Shown: positions 18,850 through 28,612, counted from the first letter of the stretch. The stretch is DNA of 64,000 bases from Alteromonas sp. MMG017 (GCF_018100795.1 NZ_JAGJDY010000005.1:248001-312000), one strand, 5' to 3'. A program made the numbers and translations. The notes: generated by a model from the sequence alone, not told the origin.

Positions 18850-21204
18850 ATGACAGTTGAGCGAGAAAATCGCATTGAAATTCCTGTGCTTGCCTTAAGG
18901 GACGTGGTTGTTTATCCGCATATGGTCATACCCTTATTTGTCGGGCGAGAAAAATCGATCCGTTGTCTTGAAGCGGCAATGGAAAACGAGAAACAGATTT
19001 TCTTAGTGGCCCAGAAAGATGCCGGTGTAGACGAACCTGATGCCGATGACATTTATACCGTTGGTACTATTGCTACCATTCTTCAACTTTTGAAACTACC
19101 TGACGGCACCGTAAAAGTGTTAGTAGAAGGGAGTGTGCGTGGTGAAGTTGAAGGTTATGAGCAATCAGAGCCTTTCTTTGTTGCTAAGGTAAATAAAATT
19201 GAAGACGGTGCTATCGATGAGAGCGAGCAAGAAGTGCTTATTCGCTCTGCGGTATCGCAGTTTGAAGGTTACGTTAAGCTAAACAAAAAAATACCGCCTG
19301 AGGTACTTACGTCGCTAAATGGTATTGAAGATGCTGCACGCTTAGCAGACACCATGGCCGCGCACATGCCACTTAAACTCACCGAAAAACAGAAAGTGCT
19401 AGAAATGAAAGGGGTGAACGAACGCCTTGAGTATTTAATGGCCTTGATGGAAGGTGAAATCGATTTGCTACAGGTTGAGAAGAAAATTCGCACCCGTGTT
19501 AAAAAGCAAATGGAAAAAAGCCAGCGTGAGTACTACTTGAATGAGCAAATGAAAGCCATTCAAAAAGAACTCGGTGAGCTTGATGATGCACCAGACGAAT
19601 TTGAAGCGTTAGCGAAGAAAATCGAAGACGCTAAAATGCCGCAAGAAGCGTTAGACAAAGCAAAGTCTGAGCTACAAAAGCTTAAGATGATGTCGCCTAT
19701 GTCGGCAGAAGCTACTGTGTTACGCAGCTATATCGAGTGGCTAACCAATGTACCGTGGAATAAACGCTCCCCGGTGAAGAAAGATTTATCTCGCGCTGAA
19801 GTGGTTTTAAATGAAGACCATTACGGTTTAGAGAAAGTCAAAGAACGCATTTTAGAATATCTTGCGGTACAACAGCGTGTTAAGAAGCTTAAAGGACCCA
19901 TTTTGTGTCTTGTAGGGCCTCCTGGCGTAGGTAAAACCTCTCTAGGCCAATCTGTTGCGAAAGCGACAGGGCGCAAGTATGTACGTATGGCATTGGGCGG
20001 CGTGCGTGATGAAGCTGAAATTCGTGGGCACAGACGTACCTACATTGGCTCATTGCCCGGTAAGCTAGTGCAAAAGATGGCAAAGGTAGGGGTGAAAAAC
20101 CCACTTTTCCTATTAGATGAAATTGATAAGATGTCGTCTGATATGCGCGGTGACCCAGCGTCTGCCTTACTAGAAGTGCTTGACCCAGAGCAGAATAATA
20201 GTTTCAGTGACCACTATTTAGAAGTGGATTACGACTTATCTGATGTAATGTTTGTGGCTACCTCGAATAGCATGAATATTCCGGGCCCGTTACTTGATCG
20301 TATGGAAGTTATTCGTCTTTCTGGTTATACCGAAGACGAAAAACTCAATATTGCAACACGTCACTTAATCAGCAAGCAAATGGAACGTAATGGGCTTAAG
20401 TCTAAAGAGCTTGAGATTACCGAATCGGCCATTATCGGCATGATTCGTTATTACACCCGTGAAGCTGGTGTACGTAGCTTAGAGCGTGAAATTTCTAAGG
20501 TATGTCGTAAAGCCGTAAAAGATATCCTGCTGACTAAGAGCAAAGATAAAGTGTCAGTGACCCAAGATAATCTTAAGGATTACTTAGGCGTACAACGCTT
20601 CGATTACGGTAAAGCTGATAAAGACAATCAAATTGGCCAAGTTACCGGGTTAGCATGGACACAAGTAGGTGGTGATTTACTGACTATTGAAACCACGTCC
20701 GTGCCGGGTAAAGGCAAAATGACATCAACCGGTTCGCTTGGTGATGTTATGCAGGAATCTATTAAAGCTGCAATGACGGTTGTGCGCAGTCGCGCTGAAA
20801 AGCTTCGTATTAACGAAGATTTTTATGAAAAACGCGATATTCACGTGCACGTGCCTGAAGGTGCTACACCAAAAGATGGCCCAAGTGCGGGTATCGCAAT
20901 GTGTACTGCTTTAGTGTCATCGTTAACAGGTAACCCTGTTAAATGCGATGTGGCCATGACCGGTGAAATCACACTACGTGGTGAAGTATTAGCCATTGGT
21001 GGTTTGAAAGAAAAGCTACTGGCCGCACACCGTGGTGGAATTAAAACGGTGGTTATTCCAGCAGAAAATGAACGTGATCTGGAAGAAATTCCAGAAAATG
21101 TGAAAAAAGATTTATCAATTCACCCTGTAAAGTGGATTGATGATGTGCTTGATATTGCACTTCAAGAGCCAGTAGAGTCTTTTGAGGTTGCAACGAAAAG
21201 CTAA
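18850..21204 (+). CDS. lon: ATP-dependent protease Lon
   Basis: Cytoplasmic AAA+ serine protease that removes misfolded and regulatory proteins. It has 784 residues, the E. coli length. The N-terminal substrate-binding domain begins [21 protein letters not shown] coiled-coil linker leads to the ATPase with GPPGVGKT at 356-363 (Lys362). The protease domain has catalytic Ser679 in [10 protein letters not shown] and Lys722 in GLKEKLLAA, the same numbering as E. coli. Transcription is probably driven by the sigma32-type promoter just upstream. Confidence 0.98.
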   Translation: MTVERENRIEIPVLALRDVVVYPHMVIPLFVGREKSIRCLEAAMENEKQIFLVAQKDAGVDEPDADDIYTVGTIATILQLLKLPDGTVKVLVEGSVRGEVEGYEQSEPFFVAKVNKIEDGAIDESEQEVLIRSAVSQFEGYVKLNKKIPPEVLTSLNGIEDAARLADTMAAHMPLKLTEKQKVLEMKGVNERLEYLMALMEGEIDLLQVEKKIRTRVKKQMEKSQREYYLNEQMKAIQKELGELDDAPDEFEALAKKIEDAKMPQEALDKAKSELQKLKMMSPMSAEATVLRSYIEWLTNVPWNKRSPVKKDLSRAEVVLNEDHYGLEKVKERILEYLAVQQRVKKLKGPILCLVGPPGVGKTSLGQSVAKATGRKYVRMALGGVRDEAEIRGHRRTYIGSLPGKLVQKMAKVGVKNPLFLLDEIDKMSSDMRGDPASALLEVLDPEQNNSFSDHYLEVDYDLSDVMFVATSNSMNIPGPLLDRMEVIRLSGYTEDEKLNIATRHLISKQMERNGLKSKELEITESAIIGMIRYYTREAGVRSLEREISKVCRKAVKDILLTKSKDKVSVTQDNLKDYLGVQRFDYGKADKDNQIGQVTGLAWTQVGGDLLTIETTSVPGKGKMTSTGSLGDVMQESIKAAMTVVRSRAEKLRINEDFYEKRDIHVHVPEGATPKDGPSAGIAMCTALVSSLTGNPVKCDVAMTGEITLRGEVLAIGGLKEKLLAAHRGGIKTVVIPAENERDLEEIPENVKKDLSIHPVKWIDDVLDIALQEPVESFEVATKS

Positions 21205-21211
21205 AATGGTT

Positions 21212-21250
21212 GGCTGCATGTCCTAATTTTAAAGGCTTGCAGCCTTAAAT
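21212..21250 (+). terminator. Possible lon terminator
   Basis: GGCTGCA (21212-21218) pairs with TGCAGCC (21238-21244) over a 19-base loop, followed by TTAAATTT. The long loop and broken T-run make it a weak candidate. Confidence 0.45.
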
Positions 21251-21421
21251 TTGCAATAATTGATTAAAAAGTGTGCATACCTTCGCCAATTCGCCTATTT
21301 TTTTCAAAATAGGGCTTTCTTGTCGCAAGAGTTGTGTTACCTTTAATTTGTATTCGCTTGAAGCCTTGCCACAAAAGGGATTGCAGCGATTCAATAAAAG
21401 TTAATTAATTGTGACAGATGC

Positions 21422-21450
21422 TTGATGTTCAGAATCAAGCTTGCTATAAC
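21422..21450 (+). promoter_or_regulatory. hupB promoter with extended -10
   Basis: TTGATG (21422-21427), a 17-bp spacer and TATAAC (21445-21450) preceded by TGC, giving an extended -10. A short inverted repeat CTTGAT/ATCAAG (21421-21439) overlaps the -35 and spacer and could be an operator. It lies 58 bp upstream of the GTG start. Confidence 0.65.
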
Positions 21451-21507
21451 GTTCAATCAAATCGTTTTGGACAAACAGTATAATAACAATCGAAGGGGAT
21501 CATAATA

Positions 21508-21780
21508 GTGAACAAGTCTCAACTTATCGACCAAATTGCTGCTGGCGCAGATATTTCAAAAGCAGCTGCCGGCCGCGCTCTAGATGCATTCACTGACTCA
21601 GTAACTGCAGCACTTAAAGACGGTGACCAAGTGGCACTAGTCGGTTTCGGTACTTTCTCAGTACGTGAGCGCTCTGCTCGTAGTGGTCGTAATCCACAAA
21701 CTGGTGAGACTATTCAGATTTCAGCGGCGAAAGTTCCTTCTTTCAAAGCTGGTAAAGCTCTGAAAGACGCTTGTAACTAA
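21508..21780 (+). CDS. hupB: DNA-binding protein HU-beta
   Basis: Nucleoid-associated histone-like protein of 90 residues, starting at GTG 21508 behind a GAAGGGGAT ribosome site. The family signature is intact: [19 protein letters not shown], the [20 protein letters not shown] beta-arm and the C-terminal [13 protein letters not shown]. Its position directly downstream of lon is the classic gammaproteobacterial arrangement. It forms HU homodimers or heterodimers that bend DNA. Confidence 0.97.
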   Translation: MNKSQLIDQIAAGADISKAAAGRALDAFTDSVTAALKDGDQVALVGFGTFSVRERSARSGRNPQTGETIQISAAKVPSFKAGKALKDACN

Positions 21781-21794
21781 GCAAAACTTGCAAG

Positions 21795-21827
21795 AAAAAG
21801 GCGATGGCTTATGCCATCGCCTTTTTT
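21795..21827 (+). terminator. Terminator after hupB
   Basis: AAAAA, GGCGATGGC (21800-21808), TTAT loop, GCCATCGCC (21813-21821), TTTTTT: a perfect 9-bp GC-rich stem extended by A-T pairs. Confidence 0.93.
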
Positions 21828-21949
21828 ATTTGTAACGCCGAATTTATCATTTCCCACTATTTTCTTTATCTCACCTATAGCGCGACAGTGCATTGCGCAC
21901 CACGCTGCGGTTTTATTGAACAATAGAAGGATTAGTTTTTGTTAAGCCG

Positions 21950-21977
21950 TTTATCTTCACAGGTATTAGGTTATAAT
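21950..21977 (+). promoter_or_regulatory. Candidate ppiD promoter
   Basis: A perfect TATAAT (21972-21977) lies 16 bp after a weak -35 TTTATC (21950-21955), 88 bp upstream of the ppiD ATG. The call rests mainly on the -10 hexamer. Confidence 0.42.
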
Positions 21978-22065
21978 CACCGCTTATTTTTTGCCATGAT
22001 GTTAGCGTAGGCATTATCCAACGCTAAAGGGCAAGTGTAGTAAGCAACGGAGTTGAAGAACAATC

Positions 22066-23958
22066 ATGCTAGAAAGAATCAGAGAAGGTTCTCAAGGCCC
22101 ATGGGCAATGGCAATTATTGCCCTTATCGTATTGAGTTTCGTGTTTGCTGGTGTAGGAAGCTACCTGACGTCTTCAGGTACTACGGCAGTAGCAACAGTT
22201 AATGGCGAAGAAATTTCTGCTCAGGAATTAGAACGCGGTTATCAGAACCAACGGGCACAAATGGAATCACAATTTGGCGAAAGCATTGCCCAGTTGTTTT
22301 CAAGCGAACAGTATTTAAGTGACTTTCGTCGTAACGTACTAGATAGACTTATTGCTGAAAAACTAATTCAGCAACAAGCACAGGAAATGGGCTTGCGCGT
22401 TAGCGATGCGCAAATTCGTGAAACTATCGTACAAATGCCAGAGTTTCAGTTCGGTGGTCAATTTGACAACGACCGTTTCCAAACTATCTTGCGTCAAAAC
22501 GGTTTTCAGGTTGCTGACTTCCGTGACTACTTACGAATTCAAATGACACAAAATCAATTGGCTGCTGCGTTAACAAATTCTGAGTTTACGTTACCTAGTG
22601 AAGCTGAACGTGCAAATGCATTGCAACTTCAAACTCGTGACGCTAAGTACGTGATGATTGATTCTGCTTCATTCGCCGAGTCGGTGGAAGTAACAGAAGA
22701 TGACATTGCTGAATATTACAACGCTAACATCACTGCATTTGATACCGAAGAGCAAATTAAGCTTGCCTATGTATCACTTACAGTAGAAGACGTTAAAAGC
22801 CGCGTAAGCGTAGATGACGACGCCGTTCGCACTTACTATGACAATAACCTAAGCGGTTATGGCAAAGAAGAAGAGCGTCGTGTGTCACATATTCTTATTG
22901 AAGCTGGCGATGACGCTGAAGCAGCGAAAGCGAAAACTCAAGCGCTTTTAGAACAACTGAACGACGGTGCTGATTTTGCAGAGTTAGCTGAAAGCAGTTC
23001 AGATGACACCTTTTCTGCTGAAAATGGCGGTGATCTAGATTTCATTACGCCTGGAATGATGGACGATGCGTTTGATGAAGCGGTATTTAGTTTAGCCAAT
23101 GTGGGTGACTATACCGACGTTGTTGAAACTGAGTTCGGTTTTCACATCATTAAATTAACTGAACTTAAAGAAGCGCAAGTTCAAGCATTTGAAGATGTAG
23201 AAGCAGAAATCCGCGAAACATTGCTAACCGACAAAGCATTAGAAGAATTCTTTGAGTTGCAGAACACCATGGCTGAAATTGCATTTGAAGTGCCAGATAC
23301 ACTAGAAGATGTCGCTAATGCAGTTGATTTACCTGTGCAAGAAACTGGCTTGTTTAGTCGTAACACTGCGCCAGTAGATATGAGCTCACCAGCACTGACT
23401 GAAGTCGCGTTTTCTTCTGAACTTATTGATGAAGGCGTTAACAGTGACATTATCGAGTTAGATGATGAAACGGTAGTTGTAGTGCGTGTTGTAGAACATT
23501 TGCCACAGCGTACTCAAGCGCTAGACGAAGTTCGTGAAGGTATTGTAGCAACAGTGAAAGCACAGAAGGCGCAAGAAGCGGCTGAGAGCTGGGCTACAGG
23601 TATTGTTGATTCGCTGAAACAAGGTGAAAGTGTAGCGTCTACATTAGCGGAAAAATCACTAAGCTGGGAAACTGCTGAAGCTGTAGCGAGAAGTGGTAGT
23701 ACATTAAACCGCAGTATCGTAGATAAACTGTTTACCTTATCTAGTGAAGCTGAAAAGCGCGTAGATGTGATTGCAACCGTGAACGGTGACGTTGCCATTG
23801 TCGAGCTTGTTAAAGTGAATAGTGCGCCTACGCTAAGTGCTGAGATGTCAGAAAGTCTGAAACCTCGTTTAGCACAGATGCAAGGTCAACGTGTTTACCA
23901 ACAGTTTATTGAAGCATTACGTGCTGATGCCGATGTGACGGTGTCTGAAAGCCTTTAG
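22066..23958 (+). CDS. ppiD: Periplasmic folding chaperone PpiD
   Basis: Inner-membrane-anchored periplasmic chaperone associated with the Sec translocon. It has 630 residues. A short cytoplasmic N-terminus (MLERIREGSQGPWAMA) precedes one transmembrane helix (about 15-35) and a SurA-like N-terminal chaperone region (VNGEEISAQELERGYQNQRA). A parvulin-type domain lies near residues 265-365 (RRVSHILIEAGDDAEAAKAK and GFHIIKLTEL), followed by a large C-terminal chaperone region. The lon-hupB-ppiD order is conserved across gammaproteobacteria. Confidence 0.96.
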   Translation: MLERIREGSQGPWAMAIIALIVLSFVFAGVGSYLTSSGTTAVATVNGEEISAQELERGYQNQRAQMESQFGESIAQLFSSEQYLSDFRRNVLDRLIAEKLIQQQAQEMGLRVSDAQIRETIVQMPEFQFGGQFDNDRFQTILRQNGFQVADFRDYLRIQMTQNQLAAALTNSEFTLPSEAERANALQLQTRDAKYVMIDSASFAESVEVTEDDIAEYYNANITAFDTEEQIKLAYVSLTVEDVKSRVSVDDDAVRTYYDNNLSGYGKEEERRVSHILIEAGDDAEAAKAKTQALLEQLNDGADFAELAESSSDDTFSAENGGDLDFITPGMMDDAFDEAVFSLANVGDYTDVVETEFGFHIIKLTELKEAQVQAFEDVEAEIRETLLTDKALEEFFELQNTMAEIAFEVPDTLEDVANAVDLPVQETGLFSRNTAPVDMSSPALTEVAFSSELIDEGVNSDIIELDDETVVVVRVVEHLPQRTQALDEVREGIVATVKAQKAQEAAESWATGIVDSLKQGESVASTLAEKSLSWETAEAVARSGSTLNRSIVDKLFTLSSEAEKRVDVIATVNGDVAIVELVKVNSAPTLSAEMSESLKPRLAQMQGQRVYQQFIEALRADADVTVSESL

Positions 23959-24076
23959 TATTATTGAGCTTACTGTTTAGGGGCTGGCGAGAATATAAGC
24001 GGGCTGAAACGTAAAACTATTATGTTTTAGTCCTAGCGCTCGTTTTATTTATTCTTAACGGTAAGCCAAAAATACG

Positions 24077-24136
24077 AAAAAAAGCCAGTGTTGAACAAGC
24101 GATGTTGTTATCGCTTCGCCAACACTGGCTTTTTTT
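24077..24136. terminator. Two-tier bidirectional terminator after ppiD
   Basis: An outer 17-bp stem (24077-24093 with 24120-24136; GCCAGTGTTG/CAACACTGGC plus A/T runs) encloses a second 7-bp stem, AAGCGAT/ATCGCTT (24097-24116). A-runs and T-runs at both ends allow termination in both directions, which suits the minus-strand small gene that follows. Confidence 0.88.
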
Positions 24137-24166
24137 GTGGGCGTTTGTCTTTAATAAGTAAAAGTA

Positions 24167-24337
24167 CTAATGGGTGAGAAAAAGCATGAGAGCGTAAAAA
24201 GCCGCAATAACACTCGACAATACCAGTATGTAAGTAAAACCTTGTTTACCCTGCGCTAGGGAATAGCTATTCAGCCTTAAGTAGCCAAACCACAATAACG
24301 ACAAGATAAGTGGTATCAGTACAATAATCTTTAGCAA
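24167..24337 (-). CDS. Small two-helix membrane protein (56 residues)
   Basis: Minus-strand frame from TTG 24337 to TAG 24167. A GAGG ribosome site lies 7 bases before the TTG. The predicted product has two hydrophobic helices: IIVLIPLILSLLWFGYL near residues 4-20 and FTYILVLSSVIAAFYALMLF near 34-53. A short polar loop (RLNSYSLAQGKQG) joins them. It is convergent with ppiD and shares its two-way terminator. No family is recognised. A real small membrane protein is likely from the helix pattern, ribosome site and terminator placement, but the TTG start makes it easy to miss. Confidence 0.6.
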   Translation of the reverse strand: MLKIIVLIPLILSLLWFGYLRLNSYSLAQGKQGFTYILVLSSVIAAFYALMLFLTH

Positions 24338-24762
24338 AACTCGACCTCGCGTTGTATCGGTAAAGGGGCATCACATTATGTGTAGTGCAGTAGCTTTCAG
24401 TAGTAAGTCAATCCCACTGCATGATTATAAGTTTAACGATAAACCATAACTCTAACTATATATGAGTACAGTCTAGAAAGGGAATACAGTTTAGCCTGCG
24501 GGTTATTTTAATTTTCGGGGGCATTGATACCTGTAATAGTCATTAATGCGCTAGTAACTAATAAGCTAGTAATGAATGAGGTAGTAAATAACAAACTAGA
24601 AGCTAAGCGGTTAGACTGTCCTTGCTGTATTAACCTCGTTTTACTTACTTCGGTTTGTTTATCCTTTTCTTTGTCATTTTCTTGTCTTAATTTTGTTATC
24701 CCCGTGTCATCTTTACTTTGTGTAATAACGGGTAAGCAAACTAATAGACTTCATTTACCCTT
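24338..24762. other. Spacer upstream of dapE
   Basis: AT-rich sequence with repeated CTAGTAA and TAACAAACTAGA-like words (24545-24605). A plus-strand frame from TTG 24524 overlaps the dapE start, but its composition looks non-coding. The dapE promoter is not obvious. The arsC-like gene that often precedes dapE in gammaproteobacteria is absent. Confidence 0.5.
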
Positions 24763-25926
24763 ATGAACACTACAGCACTGTCCTTAGTTCACCACGCTAG
24801 AAGCATTTATTTTGCTGAGGTGCTTATGGCACGGGAATCCATCACCCCAGTTGATGCAGGGTGTCAAAGCTATCTTATGCATCGTTTGGAAAAGCTAGGC
24901 TTTGTATGTGAAAAGCACAAAGTAAAAGGGGTGACTAATTTAATTGCTAAATGGGGTAATGGGCCTACCCACTTTGCTTTTTCTGGCCACACCGATGTGG
25001 TGCCACCAGGGCCGCCGGAAAAATGGAAATCTAACCCTTTTTGCCCAGCGATAAGCCAAAATAAACTTTATGGTCGTGGCGCTGCCGACATGAAAACGGG
25101 TGTTGCTGCTATGCTAGCAGCCACAGAAAGAGCGCTCCCATCAATGGACTCGAACCAATTTACCTATTGGTGGTTGATTACCAGTGATGAAGAAGGCGAG
25201 GCTGAATATGGTTCTAAATGGATAAAGGCCTATTTAGATGCTAAACAAATTACCCTTGATATGTGCTTAGTGGGCGAGCCTACTGCTACGCATTCTACTG
25301 GCGATACCATAAAGGTAGGACGTAGAGGTTCCTTATCAGGCTCTATTGTCGTATCGGGTAAACAGGGGCACGTAGCCTACCCACATACCTGCGATAACGC
25401 TATTCACAAAGCAAGCAGAATTATACAGGCGTTATCCTCTTATGAATTTGAACAAGGTAGCCTAGACTTTCCAGGTACATCCCTGCAAGTCACTCACGTT
25501 GATACGGGCGCTTTTACTGATAATTTAGCGCCGGGAAGTACACGTATTGAATTTAATGTGCGCTATGCATGGCAATTTAACCGCGACAGCCTAGTTAAGT
25601 TGCTAGCAAGTATTATTGGCGAGGTAGATGGCGGCGCGTGGGTAAGCTGGTCTAGACCTTGTGAATCCTATATGAGTAGCACCAATACGCAAAAGCGCTG
25701 CTTAATTACTATTGCAGAAAAAGCCATTGTGCAAGCCACAGGCAGATACCCCCTAGTCAGCACCTCTGGAGGAACATCAGACGGACGGTTTTTCGCATCA
25801 GACACAACCCAAGTGGTAGAACTGGGTGTGCCAAATGCTACTATTCATCAAGTTAACGAGCATGTGCATTTATCGGATATAGTAACGTTAGAAGATATCT
25901 TCACCGATATTCTGCTAAGCCTATAA
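24763..25926 (+). CDS. dapE: Succinyl-diaminopimelate desuccinylase
   Basis: Zinc peptidase of the M20 family that hydrolyses N-succinyl-LL-diaminopimelate in lysine and peptidoglycan-precursor synthesis. It has 387 residues, about 12 more than E. coli, because of a longer N-terminus. The metal and catalytic residues are visible: His76 and Asp78 in GHTDVVPPG, Asp109 in GRGAADMKTG, and Glu143-Glu144 in TSDEEGEA. The C-terminal STSGGTSDGRF motif is present. Its stop is 2 bp from the stop of the convergent acyltransferase gene. Confidence 0.94.
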   Translation: MNTTALSLVHHARSIYFAEVLMARESITPVDAGCQSYLMHRLEKLGFVCEKHKVKGVTNLIAKWGNGPTHFAFSGHTDVVPPGPPEKWKSNPFCPAISQNKLYGRGAADMKTGVAAMLAATERALPSMDSNQFTYWWLITSDEEGEAEYGSKWIKAYLDAKQITLDMCLVGEPTATHSTGDTIKVGRRGSLSGSIVVSGKQGHVAYPHTCDNAIHKASRIIQALSSYEFEQGSLDFPGTSLQVTHVDTGAFTDNLAPGSTRIEFNVRYAWQFNRDSLVKLLASIIGEVDGGAWVSWSRPCESYMSSTNTQKRCLITIAEKAIVQATGRYPLVSTSGGTSDGRFFASDTTQVVELGVPNATIHQVNEHVHLSDIVTLEDIFTDILLSL

Positions 25927-25928
25927 AT

Positions 25929-27683
25929 TTACGCCGACTTCTTCAATTCAGGCTTTAATTGAGTTGCTCCTAAATAACGTTCCTTTTTCTTTGGCGTTAG
26001 CGCTTCTAAATCGACCACTACCAAGCCATCTATGCAGTCGTTAAAATCAGGATCTACATTGAAATCGAGGAAGGCCACTCCACCCGTTTTCGAGAGTTCA
26101 CTGTATTGCTTGTATAAAGTAGGTACATTAACCCCCATATTAGCGAGTAGATGCTTTAACTGGGTAAACTCAGATTTGTAGTCTTTACCTGTAAAGGTAT
26201 ACAAGGCATCTTGCGACATTTGATAAGGGCGTTTCGATTTAGCTTGGCCAAATTTAGCCGGAAAGTAAATTGAGTAAAACTGTACGATCAAATCTTTAGC
26301 TGGCTGAGGATAAGCGTTACTTAACGACACGGCCCCAAACATATATCGGTATTTCGGGTAACGATTTAAAAACGCGCCAATGCCTACCCATAAATAATCT
26401 AGGCTACGTTTACCCCAATAGCAGGGTTGTACAAAGCTTCTGCCCAGTTCTAACCCTGCACCAAACATGGTGGCATTAGCACTAGCATCGGTATTAGTCT
26501 TGCCGGTGCCATAATCGAACAAGGTGGCTGAATATAACCCCGTAGGGTGGTCTTGTTGACTCAGTATTTCTGCATCTCCAAATCGATAAGCGCCTACGAT
26601 TTCTAAATTACTTTCATCCCACAAAATCAAATGATAATAATGAGTATCGTATTGGTCTATATCACGGCGTTTGTTCGTGCCTTCGCCCACTGCCCGAAAT
26701 GCAATTTCTCTCAAGCGACCAATTTCACGCATAATTGGTGAGCAATTTTTATGTTGGTATAAATATATCGACTGACCATCACTGGTATGGCCTAAGTGTT
26801 CACATTGCTTCATTGCACGGGAAAGCTCTTTTCTGTCTTCCGGCATGGCCACTGGGGCTTGGGTGTCGAAAATACCTTTCTTGTTGCTGCCAATTCGATA
26901 TAAGTGGCGTTTAAATAGTTTCACCTGATCTTTAAGCGCTATGCTGGTTTGTTGGTAAGACTCAAAGGGAATAAGCTCGCCTATTCGCATAGGAAGGTGT
27001 TTCTTGCGTTGCTTAAACATTTCTTTTACTAGCAGCGCAGTGGCTAAGGGTTTGTATACCATAGACACCCCATAAAACAGCGGGCTATTTTTGGCATCAA
27101 TATAAACCGGAAGAATAGGGGATTTGGCTTGTCGGGCGATGCGCAAAAAACCGGAATGCCAAAGCGTATCTCTTACACCTTGAGGTCGTAGTCGTGACAC
27201 TTCCCCAGCGGGAAAGATTAAAATGGCGCCGTCTGAACGCAAGTGTTCTTGTATAGCGCTTAAATGCTGTTTCGGCGTACCGCCTTGCATGTTGTTTACT
27301 GGCAGTAACATATCGTGCAAAGGCTCAATGGCCATGAGCATTTGGTTCGCCACGACTTTTAAATCGTGACGAACTTCACTCACCAACTTAATTAACGCAA
27401 GGGCGTCTAGTGAGCCGATAGGGTGATTGGCAATAATCACCACGCGTCCTTGTGATGGAATACGCTCTTTCTCTACGTCACGGGTAGAGTAGCTAATATT
27501 GAAGTATTCGAGCACTTGCTCAACAAAGTCGATATCTTCGTAGTGGGGGTAGGTTTCGCCGAACTCTATTATTTCTCGTTCATGCAAAAGGTGGCGCAGC
27601 ACAAACGATAAAGACCTAAACAACAAGGGGTTGTTAGCCACTTGGGGATAGTGTTTATTTAGTACTTCATCAACTGTAAACAT
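25929..27683 (-). CDS. Bifunctional acyltransferase, OlsF-like (ornithine-lipid synthesis)
   Basis: About 584 residues with two acyltransferase modules. The N-terminal half is an OlsA/PlsC-type O-acyltransferase, with the NHPIGSLDALAL acceptor motif and the FPAGEVSRLRPQGVRDTLWH block. The C-terminal half is an OlsB-type GNAT N-acyltransferase, with IDQYDTHYYHLILWD, EIVGAYRFGDAE and LELGRSFVQPCYWGKRSLDYLW. This order matches OlsF, which makes ornithine lipids from ornithine and acyl-ACP. I start at ATG 27683 (MFTVDEVLNKHYPQ); a GTG at 27734 would add 17 Cys/Pro-containing residues. Substrate is inferred by family. Confidence 0.82.
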   Translation of the reverse strand: MFTVDEVLNKHYPQVANNPLLFRSLSFVLRHLLHEREIIEFGETYPHYEDIDFVEQVLEYFNISYSTRDVEKERIPSQGRVVIIANHPIGSLDALALIKLVSEVRHDLKVVANQMLMAIEPLHDMLLPVNNMQGGTPKQHLSAIQEHLRSDGAILIFPAGEVSRLRPQGVRDTLWHSGFLRIARQAKSPILPVYIDAKNSPLFYGVSMVYKPLATALLVKEMFKQRKKHLPMRIGELIPFESYQQTSIALKDQVKLFKRHLYRIGSNKKGIFDTQAPVAMPEDRKELSRAMKQCEHLGHTSDGQSIYLYQHKNCSPIMREIGRLREIAFRAVGEGTNKRRDIDQYDTHYYHLILWDESNLEIVGAYRFGDAEILSQQDHPTGLYSATLFDYGTGKTNTDASANATMFGAGLELGRSFVQPCYWGKRSLDYLWVGIGAFLNRYPKYRYMFGAVSLSNAYPQPAKDLIVQFYSIYFPAKFGQAKSKRPYQMSQDALYTFTGKDYKSEFTQLKHLLANMGVNVPTLYKQYSELSKTGGVAFLDFNVDPDFNDCIDGLVVVDLEALTPKKKERYLGATQLKPELKKSA

Positions 27684-27767
27684 AGTCTTTCTCGGTTTTT
27701 GCGAACAATAGCAGGGGAATGTGACGTTTTTCACACAGTTTGATGTCAGTTATCTGACAATGCAGAG

Positions 27768-27798
27768 ACCCGCGTTCCGTGCATTATGAAACGCGGGT
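27768..27798 (-). terminator. Hairpin downstream of the LpxH-like gene
   Basis: ACCCGCGTT (27768-27776) and AACGCGGGT (27790-27798) form a 9-bp GC-rich stem, 14 bp past the stop of the phosphoesterase gene and before the acyltransferase gene. There is no proper T-run on the minus strand, so it is a weak terminator or an mRNA-stabilising structure. Confidence 0.4.
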
Positions 27799-27811
27799 TT
27801 AAGTGGTATGC

Positions 27812-28612
27812 TTATGCTGCTTTTGATGGTGAATTTTTCACTTTCAATGGGGTAACGTTATCTGCGTTGTTCATGGTCTCAAGGGAGTAAATCAGGGATA
27901 GGTTTCCATTTTCGTCTTCACCCAACGCAGTACAGTTTTCCATCCAATCACCGTCGTTAATGTAGTGGATGCCATTTTCCATTGTGCTTTCAGGGTGATG
28001 AATATGACCACAAATTACGCCATCAAGCCCCATTTCTGCGGCACGAGAACAACAAGCCTCTCGGTAGCGAGCAATTGCTTCATTTGCGCCTTTGATGTGC
28101 TTTTTAATGTAACCTGCAAGTGACCAGTACTCACGTTTACGCCAACTACGAAAACGATTGAACTCGCGATTTAAAAACAGCAGTAGGTCGTAACCTTTAT
28201 CACCAATCCACGCATGGAATTTACCCATGGTGACATCGCCATCAAATTGATCGCCATGTAACACAAGGTAGCGTTTGCCTTGGGCAGTGGTATGCACAAG
28301 TTGACGTTCAATTTCGATATCACCAAATGCCATGCCTGAATATGACTGAATGGGTTCGTCATGATTACCTGGGAGATAAACAACGCGAGTGCCATCTTGG
28401 CTCATCGCCATTAGCTTATGCATAACTTGATTGTGCGCTTGCGGCCAACGAAATTGTTTTGTCATTTGCCACATATCGACAATGTCGCCAACCAAATATA
28501 GGGTATCGACAGTGACACTGTTTAAAAATGAAAGTAGGTACTCAGCTTTGCAATCACGATTGCCAAGATGAATGTCAGAAAGCCAAAGTGTGCGGTAATG
28601 TGTTTTTTTCAT
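27812..28612 (-). CDS. LpxH-like metallophosphoesterase
   Basis: Calcineurin-type phosphoesterase of 266 residues, related to UDP-2,3-diacylglucosamine pyrophosphatase. Five metal motifs appear in order: SDIHLG (Asp13, His15), GDIVDMW, GNHDEP, HGDQFDG and GHIHHPE. Its length and central helical insertion (FNRFRSWRKREYWSLAGYIK) fit the LpxH-like subgroup often annotated as UDP-2,3-diacylglucosamine diphosphatase. The true lipid A LpxH is usually elsewhere, so the substrate is uncertain. It lies upstream of the OlsF-like gene on the same strand, suggesting a shared role in envelope lipids. Confidence 0.85.
   Translation of the reverse strand: MKKTHYRTLWLSDIHLGNRDCKAEYLLSFLNSVTVDTLYLVGDIVDMWQMTKQFRWPQAHNQVMHKLMAMSQDGTRVVYLPGNHDEPIQSYSGMAFGDIEIERQLVHTTAQGKRYLVLHGDQFDGDVTMGKFHAWIGDKGYDLLLFLNREFNRFRSWRKREYWSLAGYIKKHIKGANEAIARYREACCSRAAEMGLDGVICGHIHHPESTMENGIHYINDGDWMENCTALGEDENGNLSLIYSLETMNNADNVTPLKVKNSPSKAA

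Larger units (their letters stand above)
21205..21507. other. 303-bp spacer between lon and hupB
   Basis: It begins with a weak lon terminator (21212-21250). A second inverted repeat, CCTATTTT/AAAATAGG (21294-21313), has a 4-base loop and only a mixed T-rich tail. The hupB promoter is at 21422-21450. No ORF of note is present. Confidence 0.55.

Noticed and set aside
24524..24766. Plus-strand 80-codon frame whose stop overlaps the dapE start (ATGA)
   Set aside because: TTG start without a ribosome site, repetitive Asn/Val/Leu-rich and Ser/Cys-rich composition, and no domain. The overlap looks accidental.
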